From Bradyrhizobium symbiodeficiens (GTDB taxonomy: Bacteria; Pseudomonadota; Alphaproteobacteria; Rhizobiales; Xanthobacteraceae): a stretch of DNA of 64,000 nucleotides. Location of the stretch: NCBI RefSeq assembly GCF_002266465.3, contig NZ_CP029427.2:2978501-3042500 (forward strand), written 5' to 3'. The translations under genes were made by a program, and so were the position numbers. The first letter of the stretch is position 1; each line of letters opens with the position of its first letter. The notes under the pieces are model-generated. The model was not told where the DNA came from. It ran no database searches and worked only from the letters and a program-made list of their open reading frames with translations. Shown here one piece after another: positions 27,631-37,447 of this stretch.

Positions 27631-28068
27631 ATGGGCGGCGTGAGCGTTGGCGTCCTCGATCATTTCAACATCCGGACCCGGAATCTGGCCGAGACGGTCC
27701 GCTTCTACGAGGATGTGCTGGGCCTCGAAAAAGGCGCCCGGCCGAATTTCGCCTTCCCCGGTGCCTGGATGTACAGCGAGGGCAAGGCGGTGGTGCACCT
27801 CGTCGATATTTCCGCGACCGCCGAGCCGCAAAAGCCGGATTCCGGCGTTGTCCATCATGTCGCCTTCGTCAGTCGCGGCTTCGACGGCATGAAGCAGCGG
27901 CTGGCATCCAGGGACATGAAGTTCGAGTCCCGCCAGGTGCCCGGCGGCGACCTCTGGCAGATCTTCGTCAACGACCCCAACGGGGTCATGATCGAGCTGA
28001 ATTACGAGGCCGCCACGGAGCAGGGGGCTGCGCCGGCCGAGAAGGCGGACGATATCGGCAGGCAGTAG
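27631..28068 (+). CDS. VOC-family (glyoxalase/dioxygenase superfamily) protein
   Basis: A 145-residue protein with two beta-alpha-beta-beta-beta modules. Likely metal ligands are H11 (VLDHFNIRT), H76 (VVHHVAFV) and E122 (GVMIELNYEA), the usual VOC positions. The reaction is unknown; candidates are a small-molecule lyase, isomerase or resistance protein. It lies 54 bp upstream of the Mrp ATPase gene on the same strand. Confidence 0.85.
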   Translation: MGGVSVGVLDHFNIRTRNLAETVRFYEDVLGLEKGARPNFAFPGAWMYSEGKAVVHLVDISATAEPQKPDSGVVHHVAFVSRGFDGMKQRLASRDMKFESRQVPGGDLWQIFVNDPNGVMIELNYEAATEQGAAPAEKADDIGRQ

Positions 28069-28122
28069 CCTTTTGGGCGTTTCCGCTCTAATGGGGCATC
28101 CTGAACTTCTAGGAGATGCGCT

Positions 28123-29265
28123 TTGAGCGTAACGCAGCAACAGGTTCTCGACAGCCTCGCCCGGATCAAATCCCCCCGCGGGGTCGCGCTCACCAATGCC
28201 AATGTGCTGAGCGCGGTCAACGCGTCCGACGGCAAGGTGTTCTTCTCGATCAACGTCGATGCCGCCGAGGCGAGGGCCTGGGAGTCCATCCGGGCCGAAG
28301 CGGAGGCCGCCGTGCGCGCCATTCCCGGCGTCACCACCGTCATGGTGGCGCTGACCGCCGAGCGCAAGCCAGGCTCTGCGCCGCCGCCACCCCCGCAACC
28401 GAGCCGCGGCACGCCCGGCGTACAGCCGGTCCATGCCCACAAGCCGCCGCCACAGGGCGGCGCCCAGTCGCCGATGGCGCGGCAGTCGGAAATCCCGGGC
28501 GTTGCCGCCGTGATCGCGGTCGCCTCCGGCAAGGGCGGCGTCGGCAAGTCGACCACTGCACTGAACCTGGCTCTCGGTCTGCGCGACCTCGGCCTCAAGG
28601 TCGGGTTGCTCGATGCCGACATCTACGGCCCCTCGGTGCCACGGCTGACCGGCCTGCACGATAAGCCGGAGCTGAACGCCGAGCGAAAAATGATTCCGCT
28701 TCGGCGCTTCGGCCTCGCCATCATGTCGATCGGCTTCCTGGTCGAGGAAGAGACCGCGATGATCTGGCGCGGTCCCATGGTGATGTCGGCGGTGACGCAG
28801 ATGCTGCGGGATGTCGAATGGGGCAAGCTCGACGTGCTCGTCGTCGACATGCCGCCGGGCACCGGCGATGCCCAGCTCACGCTGGCGCAGAATGTGCCGC
28901 TGAAGGGCGCGGTGATCGTCTCGACCCCGCAGGACCTCTCCCTGATCGATGCGCGGCGGGGGCTTGCCATGTTCAAGAAGGTCAACGTGCCGGTGCTCGG
29001 CATCGTCGAGAACATGAGCTACTTCCAGTGCCCGCATTGCGGCACGCGATCGGACATTTTCGGCCATGGCGGGGCGCGGCACGAGGCCGAGAAGCTCGAG
29101 GTCCCCTTCCTCGGCGAGATCCCGCTGCACATGGCGATTCGCGCCACTTCGGATGCCGGCACTCCCGTCGTCGACAGCGAGCCGGACGGTCCCCATGCGG
29201 CGATCTACCGCGCCATCGCGGGTCAGGTCCGCGACCAGCTCAAGGGCGTCATCGCGGCGGCCTGA
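28123..29265 (+). CDS. mrp: Mrp/NBP35-type Fe-S cluster carrier ATPase (ApbC)
   Basis: A 380-residue protein with an N-terminal MIP18/DUF59-like domain (about 5-85), a Pro-rich linker (86-118) and a P-loop ATPase domain with the deviant Walker A SGKGGVGKST (135-144). The paired cysteines C303 and C306 (FQCPHCG) bind a bridging Fe-S cluster in the dimer. The role is loading of Fe-S clusters onto target proteins in the cytoplasm. The start is a TTG at 28123 preceded by AGGAG at 7 nt. Confidence 0.94.
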   Translation: MSVTQQQVLDSLARIKSPRGVALTNANVLSAVNASDGKVFFSINVDAAEARAWESIRAEAEAAVRAIPGVTTVMVALTAERKPGSAPPPPPQPSRGTPGVQPVHAHKPPPQGGAQSPMARQSEIPGVAAVIAVASGKGGVGKSTTALNLALGLRDLGLKVGLLDADIYGPSVPRLTGLHDKPELNAERKMIPLRRFGLAIMSIGFLVEEETAMIWRGPMVMSAVTQMLRDVEWGKLDVLVVDMPPGTGDAQLTLAQNVPLKGAVIVSTPQDLSLIDARRGLAMFKKVNVPVLGIVENMSYFQCPHCGTRSDIFGHGGARHEAEKLEVPFLGEIPLHMAIRATSDAGTPVVDSEPDGPHAAIYRAIAGQVRDQLKGVIAAA

Positions 29266-29318
29266 GCCGGCGCCCGCGGCCACGCTCTCGTCTTTCTGGG
29301 GGCATGCGACTTTCGTAG

Positions 29319-30572
<1,254 letters not shown>

Positions 30573-30601
30573 TCGCCTAGGCCTAAAGTCGCAAGACCGG
30601 A

Positions 30602-30634
30602 AAGCCCGGCCTCCAGGGGAGGCCGGGCTTTTTC
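30602..30634 (+). terminator. Intrinsic terminator after the first TakP-like gene
   Basis: AAGCCCGGCCTC (30602-30613) and GAGGCCGGGCTT (30619-30630) form a perfect 12-bp stem with a 5-nt loop, followed by TTTC. It is 30 bp beyond the stop codon and separates the two binding-protein genes. Confidence 0.9.
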
Positions 30635-30742
30635 TTTGCCGCAGAGTGCGATCGGGATGGCATTCGGTCCCGGCTTGCGTCATGCTGACCGCAAGCCTCG
30701 GAAAGAAGGCTCACAATCACTGGTACATCAGGGCAGGAAATC

Positions 30743-31831
30743 ATGAAGAGAAGAGACTTCATCAAGGTCACAGGACTTGGTGCGGCCGGCGCAGTTGCGC
30801 TTGCGGCTCCCGCGATCGCGCAGTCGATGCCGGAAATCAAATGGCGCATGCCGACGAGCTGGCCGAAATCGCTCGACACGCTGTTCGGCGGCGCCGAGAT
30901 GATGTGCAAGATGGTCGCCGAGGCGACCGACAACAAATTCCAGATCCAGATCTTCGCGGCCGGCGAGATCGTGCCGGGCCTGCAGGTGCTCGACGCCGTG
31001 CAGAACGGCACCTGCGAAATCGGCCACACCGCCTCCTATTACTATTTCGGCAAGGATCCGACCTTCACCTTCGGCTCGGCCGTACCGTTCGGTCCCAACA
31101 TGCGCATCAACCAGGCCTGGTACATGCAGGGCGGCGGGCGCGAGGTGCTCAACGAGTTCTACAAGAGCTACAACGTCGTCTCGCTGCTCGCGGGCAATAC
31201 CGGTTGCCAAATGGGCGGCTGGTTCAGGAAAGAGGTCAACACGCCGGATGATCTGAAGGGCATGAAATTCCGTGTCGGCGGCTTTGCCGGCCGCGTGCTC
31301 CAGAAGCTCGGCGTGGTGCCGCAGCAGCTCGCTGGCGGCGACATCTACCCGGCGCTGGAGAAAGGCACCATCGACGCCGCCGAATGGGTCGGCCCCCATG
31401 ACGACGAAAAGCTCGGCTTCTACAAGATCGCGCCGCACTATTACTATCCCGGCTGGTGGGAAGGCGGTCCGATGCTGATGGCCTTCGTCAACCTCGACAA
31501 GTGGAACGCGTTGCCGAAATATTACCAGAGCGTGCTGGAGCAGGCCGGCCACTACGCCAACAACTACATGATGGCGCGCTACGACGCCGCCAATCCGCTG
31601 GCGCTGAAGAAGCTGCTGGCGGGCGGCACCAAGCTGCACGCCTTCTCGCCGTCGATCATGGATGCCTGCTACAAGGCCGCCAAGGAGCTGCATGCCGAAG
31701 TCGGCGCGACCAATCCCAACTTCAAGAAGGTGCACGACTCTCTCGCCAAGTTCACCAGCGACGGCTACGCCTGGTTCCAGGTCGCCGAGGTCGGCTACGA
31801 CATCTTCATGGCGCGGCGCTCGCAGAGCTGA
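30743..31831 (+). CDS. TRAP transporter substrate-binding protein, TakP-like (second copy)
   Basis: A 362-residue paralogue of the preceding binding protein with its own Tat signal (MKRRDFIKVTGLGAAG). The core motifs are kept ([45 protein letters not shown]), while the region around YYYFGKDPTFTFGSAVPFGP and the C-terminal third differ. The two copies probably arose by tandem duplication and may bind different 2-oxo or hydroxy acids. It has a separate upstream region and its own terminator. Confidence 0.93.
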   Translation: MKRRDFIKVTGLGAAGAVALAAPAIAQSMPEIKWRMPTSWPKSLDTLFGGAEMMCKMVAEATDNKFQIQIFAAGEIVPGLQVLDAVQNGTCEIGHTASYYYFGKDPTFTFGSAVPFGPNMRINQAWYMQGGGREVLNEFYKSYNVVSLLAGNTGCQMGGWFRKEVNTPDDLKGMKFRVGGFAGRVLQKLGVVPQQLAGGDIYPALEKGTIDAAEWVGPHDDEKLGFYKIAPHYYYPGWWEGGPMLMAFVNLDKWNALPKYYQSVLEQAGHYANNYMMARYDAANPLALKKLLAGGTKLHAFSPSIMDACYKAAKELHAEVGATNPNFKKVHDSLAKFTSDGYAWFQVAEVGYDIFMARRSQS

Positions 31832-31852
31832 GCGCATCACCGGCTGGACGCG

Positions 31853-31886
31853 GCGCCCCGGAGCGAAGGCTCCGGGGCGCTTTCTT
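31853..31886 (+). terminator. Intrinsic terminator after the second TakP-like gene
   Basis: GCGCCCCGGAGC (31853-31864) and GCTCCGGGGCGC (31869-31880) form a perfect 12-bp stem with a GAAG tetraloop, followed by TTTCTT. It lies 22 bp after the stop codon. Confidence 0.9.
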
Positions 31887-32009
31887 ATGCGTCCAAGGGA
31901 GCGCCCAACTCAAAATTCGAAAAACAACCCCATGCACAGTAGCCAACGGCTTGATAATCCGAGAGAAAATTTAGCCGCAAATCGCTGCTGGGAGGGCGGA
32001 GCTGGTGTT

Positions 32010-32049
32010 GGGGGCGGAGCAATTTGATCAGAAGGTCTGACCAGCCCCC
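32010..32049. repeat. Two-level hairpin between convergent genes
   Basis: An outer pair GGGGGC (32010-32015) and GCCCCC (32044-32049) encloses an inner near-perfect hairpin TGATCAGA/TCTGACCA (32025-32032, 32036-32043). It lies 26 bp past the acyl-CoA dehydrogenase stop on the minus strand. It could act as a weak terminator or be a dispersed intergenic palindrome. Confidence 0.4.
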
Positions 32050-32075
32050 TGTGCCAACTGCGCCACCGCGCCGCT

Positions 32076-33236
32076 TTATTCTTGCGCCGCTTTCCAGTCG
32101 CGCTTGATCTTCTTGGCCAGCGACCATTTGTGCACTTCAGTCGGCCCGTCATAGATCCGGAAGGCACGGATTTCGCGGAAGGCTTGCTCGACGATCGTCT
32201 CCGTCGAGACCCCTGTGCCGCCCATCACCTGAACGCAGCGATCGGCAACGCGCATCAGTGCTTCCGACACGGCCACCTTCGCCATGGAGCTCTCGGTCGT
32301 GCCGAGCGAGCCGGTGTCGAGCACTCCGGCGCACCAGTCGATCATCAGCTCCGATTGCTGGAGATCGATCAGGTTCTCCGCCAGCATGAAGCCGACGCCC
32401 TCGTGGTCGACCAGCGGTTTGCCGAACGCCTGGCGGCGGCAGGCATAGTCGGTGGCAATCTCGTTAGCGCGGATCGCGAGGCCCAGCCATCGCATGCAAT
32501 GCGACAGCCGTGCGGGGCTCAAACGAATTTGGGCATATTTAAAACCTTCGCCGGACGCGCCGAGCATCTGGTCGGCCGGCACCCGCAGGTTTTCAATGTC
32601 GATCTCCGCGTGTCCGCCGGGCATCGAATTGTCGATAGTATCCAGCACGCGCAGCGTGCGGATCGCGGGATTTGGCAGATCGACGAGGAACATGCACGCG
32701 CCATCGTCAGACTTCGCCATGACGATCCCGACGCGCGCTCCCTCGGCTCCCGTGATGAACTTCTTTCGCCCGTTGATGACCCAATGGTTGCCGTCGAGCC
32801 GGCACCTCGTCTGCATCATCGACGGATCCGATCCGGCTCCGCCCGCATCGGCAGGCTCCGTCATGAAGAACGCCGAGCGCGCTTTGCCCGACACCAGCGG
32901 TTCGAGAAAACGCGATTTCTGCTCGGGGCTGCCGACCTTGCCGAGCAGGTACATGTTGCCTTCATCCGGCGCCATGGTGTTGCACGCCAATGGACCGAGT
33001 GGAGACAGGCCAGTCTTGATCAGCGCCTTCGCAGTCTCGCGTTGCGTGAGATGGGACCCGTCCGCGAGAATGTGCGGCGTCAGGGCGCCGGCCTTCCGCG
33101 CCTTGTCGCGCAGCTCCTGCACGAGTTCGTCGCTCGGACCGTGCGGACCTGTCCGGGGATCCTTCTCGTAGGGAATGACTTCAGTCCGGATGAACGCCTC
33201 GATCTTCGCTGCAATGCTGTCGTCTTGATGGGGCAT
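32076..33236 (-). CDS. Acyl-CoA dehydrogenase (ACAD10/11-like)
   Basis: A 386-residue flavoprotein of the acyl-CoA dehydrogenase family. FAD and substrate stretches are FFMTEPADAGGAGSDPSMMQ and WVINGRKKFITGAEGA; the C-terminal part reads MGGTGVSTETIVEQAFRE and IYDGPTEVHKWSLAKKI, typical of the ACAD10/11-type enzymes. It probably introduces an alpha-beta double bond into a fatty or branched acyl-CoA; chain length is not evident. It is a single gene, convergent with the TRAP binding-protein genes. Confidence 0.93.
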   Translation of the reverse strand: MPHQDDSIAAKIEAFIRTEVIPYEKDPRTGPHGPSDELVQELRDKARKAGALTPHILADGSHLTQRETAKALIKTGLSPLGPLACNTMAPDEGNMYLLGKVGSPEQKSRFLEPLVSGKARSAFFMTEPADAGGAGSDPSMMQTRCRLDGNHWVINGRKKFITGAEGARVGIVMAKSDDGACMFLVDLPNPAIRTLRVLDTIDNSMPGGHAEIDIENLRVPADQMLGASGEGFKYAQIRLSPARLSHCMRWLGLAIRANEIATDYACRRQAFGKPLVDHEGVGFMLAENLIDLQQSELMIDWCAGVLDTGSLGTTESSMAKVAVSEALMRVADRCVQVMGGTGVSTETIVEQAFREIRAFRIYDGPTEVHKWSLAKKIKRDWKAAQE

Positions 33237-33363
33237 AGCTACTCCGGTCGACTGCCGCCTCGGCGGAGGCCGGCTTTCGATCAGCTATAGACGGATGGGC
33301 CGGAGTTGAGCAACACCCGCGCTGGCACTACCGGATGAGGGAAGGACGCCGGGGTCACAGAGT

Positions 33364-33459
33364 CTATTCGATCGTCTCATCGGCGCGCACGAGCAAGCCT
33401 GGCGGCACGACGAGGCCGATTGCTCTTGCTGTCTTGGCGTTGATGATCAGTTCGACTTT
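33364..33459 (-). pseudogene. Relic: C-terminus of an ABC_sub_bind family binding protein
   Basis: On the minus strand this stretch reads [16 protein letters not shown] then [15 protein letters not shown] and a stop. That is the conserved last ~31 residues of the ABC_sub_bind family, very numerous in Bradyrhizobium, which normally ends with a version of NLKTAKALGL...PPxLLARADEVIE. No start codon or upstream part of the gene was found, so it is the tail of a deleted gene. The remaining intergenic sequence (33237-33363 and 33460-33658) shows nothing recognisable. Confidence 0.8.
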
Positions 33460-33658
33460 TGTGGTGCATGTGCGTGCGGCAGGGCGAGCGTCGCGGCGAA
33501 ACGGAACCCATATCAACGTTGCCTGACGCTCACCTTACGGTTCTGTCGACGTCCGCAAGGACGCATTTTTTTGCTGGTCGTAGCCGCCGAATGATGGGAG
33601 ACATTCCGAAGCGCGGCGGGTCCCGCGGTTCTGAAATACCGGAATTCTGGTCGAGCAC

Positions 33659-34333
33659 ATGCGCCTTCTGATCGTCGAGGACAATGCCGAGCTGTCGCGG
33701 CTCGTCGCGGGCGGGCTGGCGGCGGCCGGCTATCAAAGCGACATCGTCGGCAGCGCGGCCGAGGCGCGCGAGGCGGTGAGCAGCGTCAGCTACGCTGCGA
33801 TGATCCTCGACCTCGGGCTGCCCGACGGCGACGGCCTGTCGGTGCTGCGCGAGCTGCGCCTCAAGATGGAGCCGCTCCCCGTGCTGGTCCTGACCGCACG
33901 CGGCGGCCTGCAGGATCGCGTCAGCGGCCTGCGCAGCGGCGCCGACGACTATCTCGCCAAGCCCTTCGCGATGGAGGAGCTGATAGCGCGGCTGGAGGCG
34001 ATCCTGCGCCGGCCCGGCCAGCTGCTCGGCCGCTCGCTCAGTCTCGCCAACCTCGTCTACGACACCGAGAGCCGCCAGATCTTCGTCGACGACCAGCCGC
34101 GGATCATCTCCGCGCGCGAGACGTCGGTGCTCGAGATCCTGCTGCGCCGGCAGGGCCGGGTGGTGCCGAAGAAGAACGTCGAGGATCACATCTTCGGACT
34201 GGACGGCGAGGTCGCCTCCAACGCGGTCGAGGTCTACGTCTCGCGGCTGCGCAAGCAACTCGCCGAGCACGGCGCGAAGGTCGTGATCCATACCATCCGC
34301 GGCGTCGGCTATCTCATGGACGTGGAGAAATAG
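33659..34333 (+). CDS. OmpR-family response regulator (QseB/TctD-like)
   Basis: A 224-residue regulator with a receiver domain (acidic ED at 7-8, phospho-acceptor D51 in MILDLGLPDGDG, lysine in DYLAKPFAMEEL) and a winged-helix output domain (about 130-222, VEVYVSRLRKQL, HTIRGVGYLM). It is followed after one base by its kinase gene. TctD-like systems often control organic-acid transporters, and TRAP genes lie on both sides, so a role in controlling them is a reasonable inference. Confidence 0.93.
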   Translation: MRLLIVEDNAELSRLVAGGLAAAGYQSDIVGSAAEAREAVSSVSYAAMILDLGLPDGDGLSVLRELRLKMEPLPVLVLTARGGLQDRVSGLRSGADDYLAKPFAMEELIARLEAILRRPGQLLGRSLSLANLVYDTESRQIFVDDQPRIISARETSVLEILLRRQGRVVPKKNVEDHIFGLDGEVASNAVEVYVSRLRKQLAEHGAKVVIHTIRGVGYLMDVEK

Positions 34334-34334
34334 C

Positions 34335-35741
34335 GTGGCCCGGATCGGGTCCCAAGCCAGGCCCCAGGGCGCCGGGTCCTATGGCAGGTCGCCGACGTTC
34401 AAATCGCTGATCTGGCGCATCGTGTTCCTGCACATCCTCGCCGTCGCGGTGGTCGCGATCTTCCTGCCGCTGGTGCTGTTCTGGCTGCTCAATTCCGAGA
34501 TCGACCAGCTGCATCGCGATGCCATGCGCGCCCAGGCCGAGGTGCTGGCGGAGCGCATCGTTGCCCAGCCGGGCGGCGTGCTGACGTTCCATCTGCCCGA
34601 CAGTCTCAAGGGCCTCTATTCGGAAGCGTATGGCCGCTATCAGTACGACATTCGCGATGCCGAGGGCCGGCTGCTGTTCTCTTCCCATCGGCGCTCCGCC
34701 GCAGCTGCTGCGCCGCGCTCGTCGGAGAGCATTTCGGGGGCCGCCGTCACCCGCGACATCGACGGCAACACGGTGCGCATCCGGGTCGCCGAGGACCTCG
34801 CACACCGTGACGTCATCATCGACGACATCGTCTCGAATTTCTTCCGCCGAGTGGGATGGATCACCATCCCGATCCTGCTGATCCTGCTCGCCACCGACAT
34901 CATCATCTTTCGCCGTGCGATCGCGCCGCTGTTGAAGGCCTCCGAAGAGGCCAGCAATATCGGCCCGGCGCGCACCGACATCCGCCTGCCGACGGAGCAG
35001 ATTCCGCGCGAGATCCTGCCGCTCGTCACCGCCGTCAACCAGGCGCTCGACCGCCTCGAAGGCGGCTTTCGGGTGCAGCGGCAGTTCACGGCGGATGCCG
35101 CGCATCAATTGCGCACGCCGCTTGCGATCCTGCGCACGCGGATCGAGACGCTCGGCGATCGTGCCGCACGGCAGGCGCTGCATGCCGACATCGAAACGAT
35201 GAGCCGCCTGGTCGCCCAGTTGCTGGAGATCGCCGAGCTCGACACTTTGGTGCTCGATCCCGGCGAGACCACGGATTTGCGCGCGGTCTGCGCCGATGTG
35301 GTCGCCTCGATCGCCCCATTCGCGATCGCGCAGCACAAGGACATTGCGCTCCGGGGCACCGACGTGCCGGTCAGGATCCACGGCAATGCGGAGATGCTCC
35401 AGCGCGCGATCTTCAACCTTGCCGAAAACGCCATCAAGTTCACGGCAAAGGACACCACCGTCGACGTCGAGGTGGGCGAGGACGGTTCGGTGCGCGTGCG
35501 CGATTGCGGCCCGGGGATCGCGGAGGTCGAGCGCGAACTGATCTTCCAGCGCTTCTGGCGCGCCGACCGCCGGCGCAGCGACGGCGCGGGACTGGGGCTG
35601 TCGATCGTGCGCGCCGTGGCCGACGATCACGCCGCGACGGTGGCGGTCGAGAACCTCCCCGGCGGCGGCGCGGAGTTCACGCTGCGGTTTCGTCTGGCGG
35701 AGCGGGCCGAACCTTTACCCTCCGCTGGAGGCGGAGGGTAA
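34335..35741 (+). CDS. Sensor histidine kinase, partner of the OmpR-type regulator
   Basis: A 468-residue kinase with two membrane segments (about 27-53 and 174-193) around a ~120-residue periplasmic domain, a HAMP-like linker, HisKA with H257 in FTADAAHQLRTPLAIL and HATPase_c (NLAENAIKF, RDCGPGIAE, GAGLGLSIVRA). This arrangement and the AAHQLRTPL box match TctE/QseC-type kinases. The start is GTG, one base after the regulator stop. The final codons run through a perfect hairpin that ends at the stop codon. Confidence 0.92.
   Translation: MARIGSQARPQGAGSYGRSPTFKSLIWRIVFLHILAVAVVAIFLPLVLFWLLNSEIDQLHRDAMRAQAEVLAERIVAQPGGVLTFHLPDSLKGLYSEAYGRYQYDIRDAEGRLLFSSHRRSAAAAAPRSSESISGAAVTRDIDGNTVRIRVAEDLAHRDVIIDDIVSNFFRRVGWITIPILLILLATDIIIFRRAIAPLLKASEEASNIGPARTDIRLPTEQIPREILPLVTAVNQALDRLEGGFRVQRQFTADAAHQLRTPLAILRTRIETLGDRAARQALHADIETMSRLVAQLLEIAELDTLVLDPGETTDLRAVCADVVASIAPFAIAQHKDIALRGTDVPVRIHGNAEMLQRAIFNLAENAIKFTAKDTTVDVEVGEDGSVRVRDCGPGIAEVERELIFQRFWRADRRRSDGAGLGLSIVRAVADDHAATVAVENLPGGGAEFTLRFRLAERAEPLPSAGGGG
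35715..35741. repeat. Perfect 11-bp hairpin containing the kinase stop codon
   Basis: TTACCCTCCGC (35715-35725) and GCGGAGGGTAA (35731-35741) form a perfect stem with loop TGGAG. The stop codon TAA is the last part of the right arm. It resembles the CCCTCC/GGAGGG palindromes often seen between Bradyrhizobium genes (recalled, not searched). It lies between convergent genes and may serve both as a terminator aid. Confidence 0.6.
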
Positions 35742-35765
35742 GAAGGTCGGCCATGCAGCCTCCGC

Positions 35766-37421
35766 TTACTTCGACGGCGGCCCGAAATCCAGCGGCGGCA
35801 GTTCGATCTGCGGCACCTCGATCTTGATCGTGTTGGGGTCGATGTTCGACTGGACGCCCTTGTAGTGCATCACCATCGACGGGAACGCGATTACCAGTCC
35901 GACCATGATCATCTGGATGACGACGAATGGCACCGCACCCCAATAGATCTGGCCGGTGGTGACGGGCTCCATCCGCTTGCCGGTGAGGCGATCGGTGTAG
36001 CGCTCCTTCGGCGCGACCGACCGGAGATAGAACAACGCGAATCCGAACGGCGGGTGCATGAACGAGGTCTGCATGTTGACGCCGAGGATGACGCCGAACC
36101 AGATCAGGTCGATGCCGAGATGCTCGGCGGCAGGTCCGAGCAGCGGGATCACGATGAAGGCCAGCTCGAAGAAGTCGAGGAAGAAGGCCAGCACGAACAC
36201 GAACAGGTTGACGAAGATCAGGAAGCCGACCTGGCCGCCCGGCAGGGAGGTCAGCAGGTGCTCGACCCAGACGTGCCCGTTGACGCCGTAGAAGGTGAGC
36301 GAGAACACGCGAGCGCCGACCAGGATGAACACGACGAAAGCCGACAGCTTGGCGGTCGATTCCGTGGCTTGCCGGATCAAGTCCCAGCTCAGCCGCCGCT
36401 TCGCGGCACCGAGGATGAGGGCGCCGGCGGCACCCATCGCGCCGCCTTCGGTCGGGGTCGCGATGCCGATGAAGATCGTGCCGAGAACCAGGAAGATCAG
36501 GAACAGCGGCGGCACCATCACGAAGGTGGTCTGCTGAGCCATTTTCGAGAGGAAGCGGAAGCCGGTGAGCTTGTCGATCACCCAGTTCAGCACGGCGACG
36601 GCGAACGCGAAGATGATGCCGTAGAACATGCTCAGCACGACATAGTCGGCGCCATGCGTCTCGGAGTTGCGCATCATGAACCAGCCGAACACGCAGCTCG
36701 CCAGGAACAGCACGCCGAGGGAGCGGAGGCCACGGTCGCCACTGTCCTCGCGAAAGCCGATGGCCTCCTTCGGCAGGCCCGGCGCGGCCTTCGGGAAGAT
36801 CATACTGACGAGAAAGGCGTAGAGGGCGTAGAGGCCCGCGAGCACGAGGCCCGGGATAAAGGCGCCTTCGTACATGTCGCCGACCGACTTGCCGAGCTGG
36901 TCGGCCATCACGATCAGAACGAGCGAGGGCGGAATGATCTGCGCGAGCGTGCCCGACGCGGCGATGACGCCGGCGGCGACGCGGCGGTCATAGCCGTAGC
37001 GCAGCATGATCGGCAGCGAGATCAGACCCATCGAGATCACGGACGCCGCGACCACGCCCGTCGTCGCGGCGAGCAGCGCGCCGACGAAGATGACGGCATA
37101 GGCAAGGCCGCCGCGGATGGTACCGAACAATTGGCCGATCGTGTCGAGCAGGTCCTCGGCCATGCCCGACCGCTCCAGCACCAGTCCCATGAAGGTGAAG
37201 AACGGGATGGCGAGCAGCGTGTCGTTATTCATCACGCCGTAGACGCGCTCGGGAAGAGCCTGCAGGAAGTCAGGGTGGAATTGGCCGAGCTCGACGCCGA
37301 TGACGGCGTAGAACAGGCCGACGGCGCCGAGCGAGAATGCCGCGGGATAGCCGAGCAGCAGCACGACGACCAGCGACGCGAACATGATGGGCGCCATATT
37401 GGCGATGATAAAAGCGGTCAT
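35766..37421 (-). CDS. dctM: TRAP transporter large permease, DctM subunit
   Basis: A 551-residue DctM protein with about twelve or more membrane segments. Family stretches are NNDTLLAIPFFTFMGLVLER, ATTGVVAASVISMGLISLP, GTLAQIIPPSLVLIVMADQ and IATPTEGGAMGAAGALILGA. It is longer than typical DctM proteins (about 430) because of an insert near 205-290 with extra helices and an extended C-terminus. It transports solute with sodium together with DctQ and a binding protein. It is 26 bp downstream of dctQ; the likely binding proteins are the TakP-like proteins encoded at 29.5-31.8 kb. Confidence 0.94.
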   Translation of the reverse strand: MTAFIIANMAPIMFASLVVVLLLGYPAAFSLGAVGLFYAVIGVELGQFHPDFLQALPERVYGVMNNDTLLAIPFFTFMGLVLERSGMAEDLLDTIGQLFGTIRGGLAYAVIFVGALLAATTGVVAASVISMGLISLPIMLRYGYDRRVAAGVIAASGTLAQIIPPSLVLIVMADQLGKSVGDMYEGAFIPGLVLAGLYALYAFLVSMIFPKAAPGLPKEAIGFREDSGDRGLRSLGVLFLASCVFGWFMMRNSETHGADYVVLSMFYGIIFAFAVAVLNWVIDKLTGFRFLSKMAQQTTFVMVPPLFLIFLVLGTIFIGIATPTEGGAMGAAGALILGAAKRRLSWDLIRQATESTAKLSAFVVFILVGARVFSLTFYGVNGHVWVEHLLTSLPGGQVGFLIFVNLFVFVLAFFLDFFELAFIVIPLLGPAAEHLGIDLIWFGVILGVNMQTSFMHPPFGFALFYLRSVAPKERYTDRLTGKRMEPVTTGQIYWGAVPFVVIQMIMVGLVIAFPSMVMHYKGVQSNIDPNTIKIEVPQIELPPLDFGPPSK

Positions 37422-37447
37422 AATTCCCCCTAAACCGTCGCCAACGG

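Noticed and set aside
32053..32072. A tRNA gene on the minus strand
   Set aside because: Only the 5' half looks like a tRNA; the possible anticodon loop lacks the invariant T33 and there is no T arm or 3' acceptor strand.
35865..37433. A 522-residue plus-strand open frame opposite dctM
   Set aside because: Composition is dominated by Asp, Glu, His, Gln and Arg, as expected for the antisense of a hydrophobic, high-GC membrane-protein gene.
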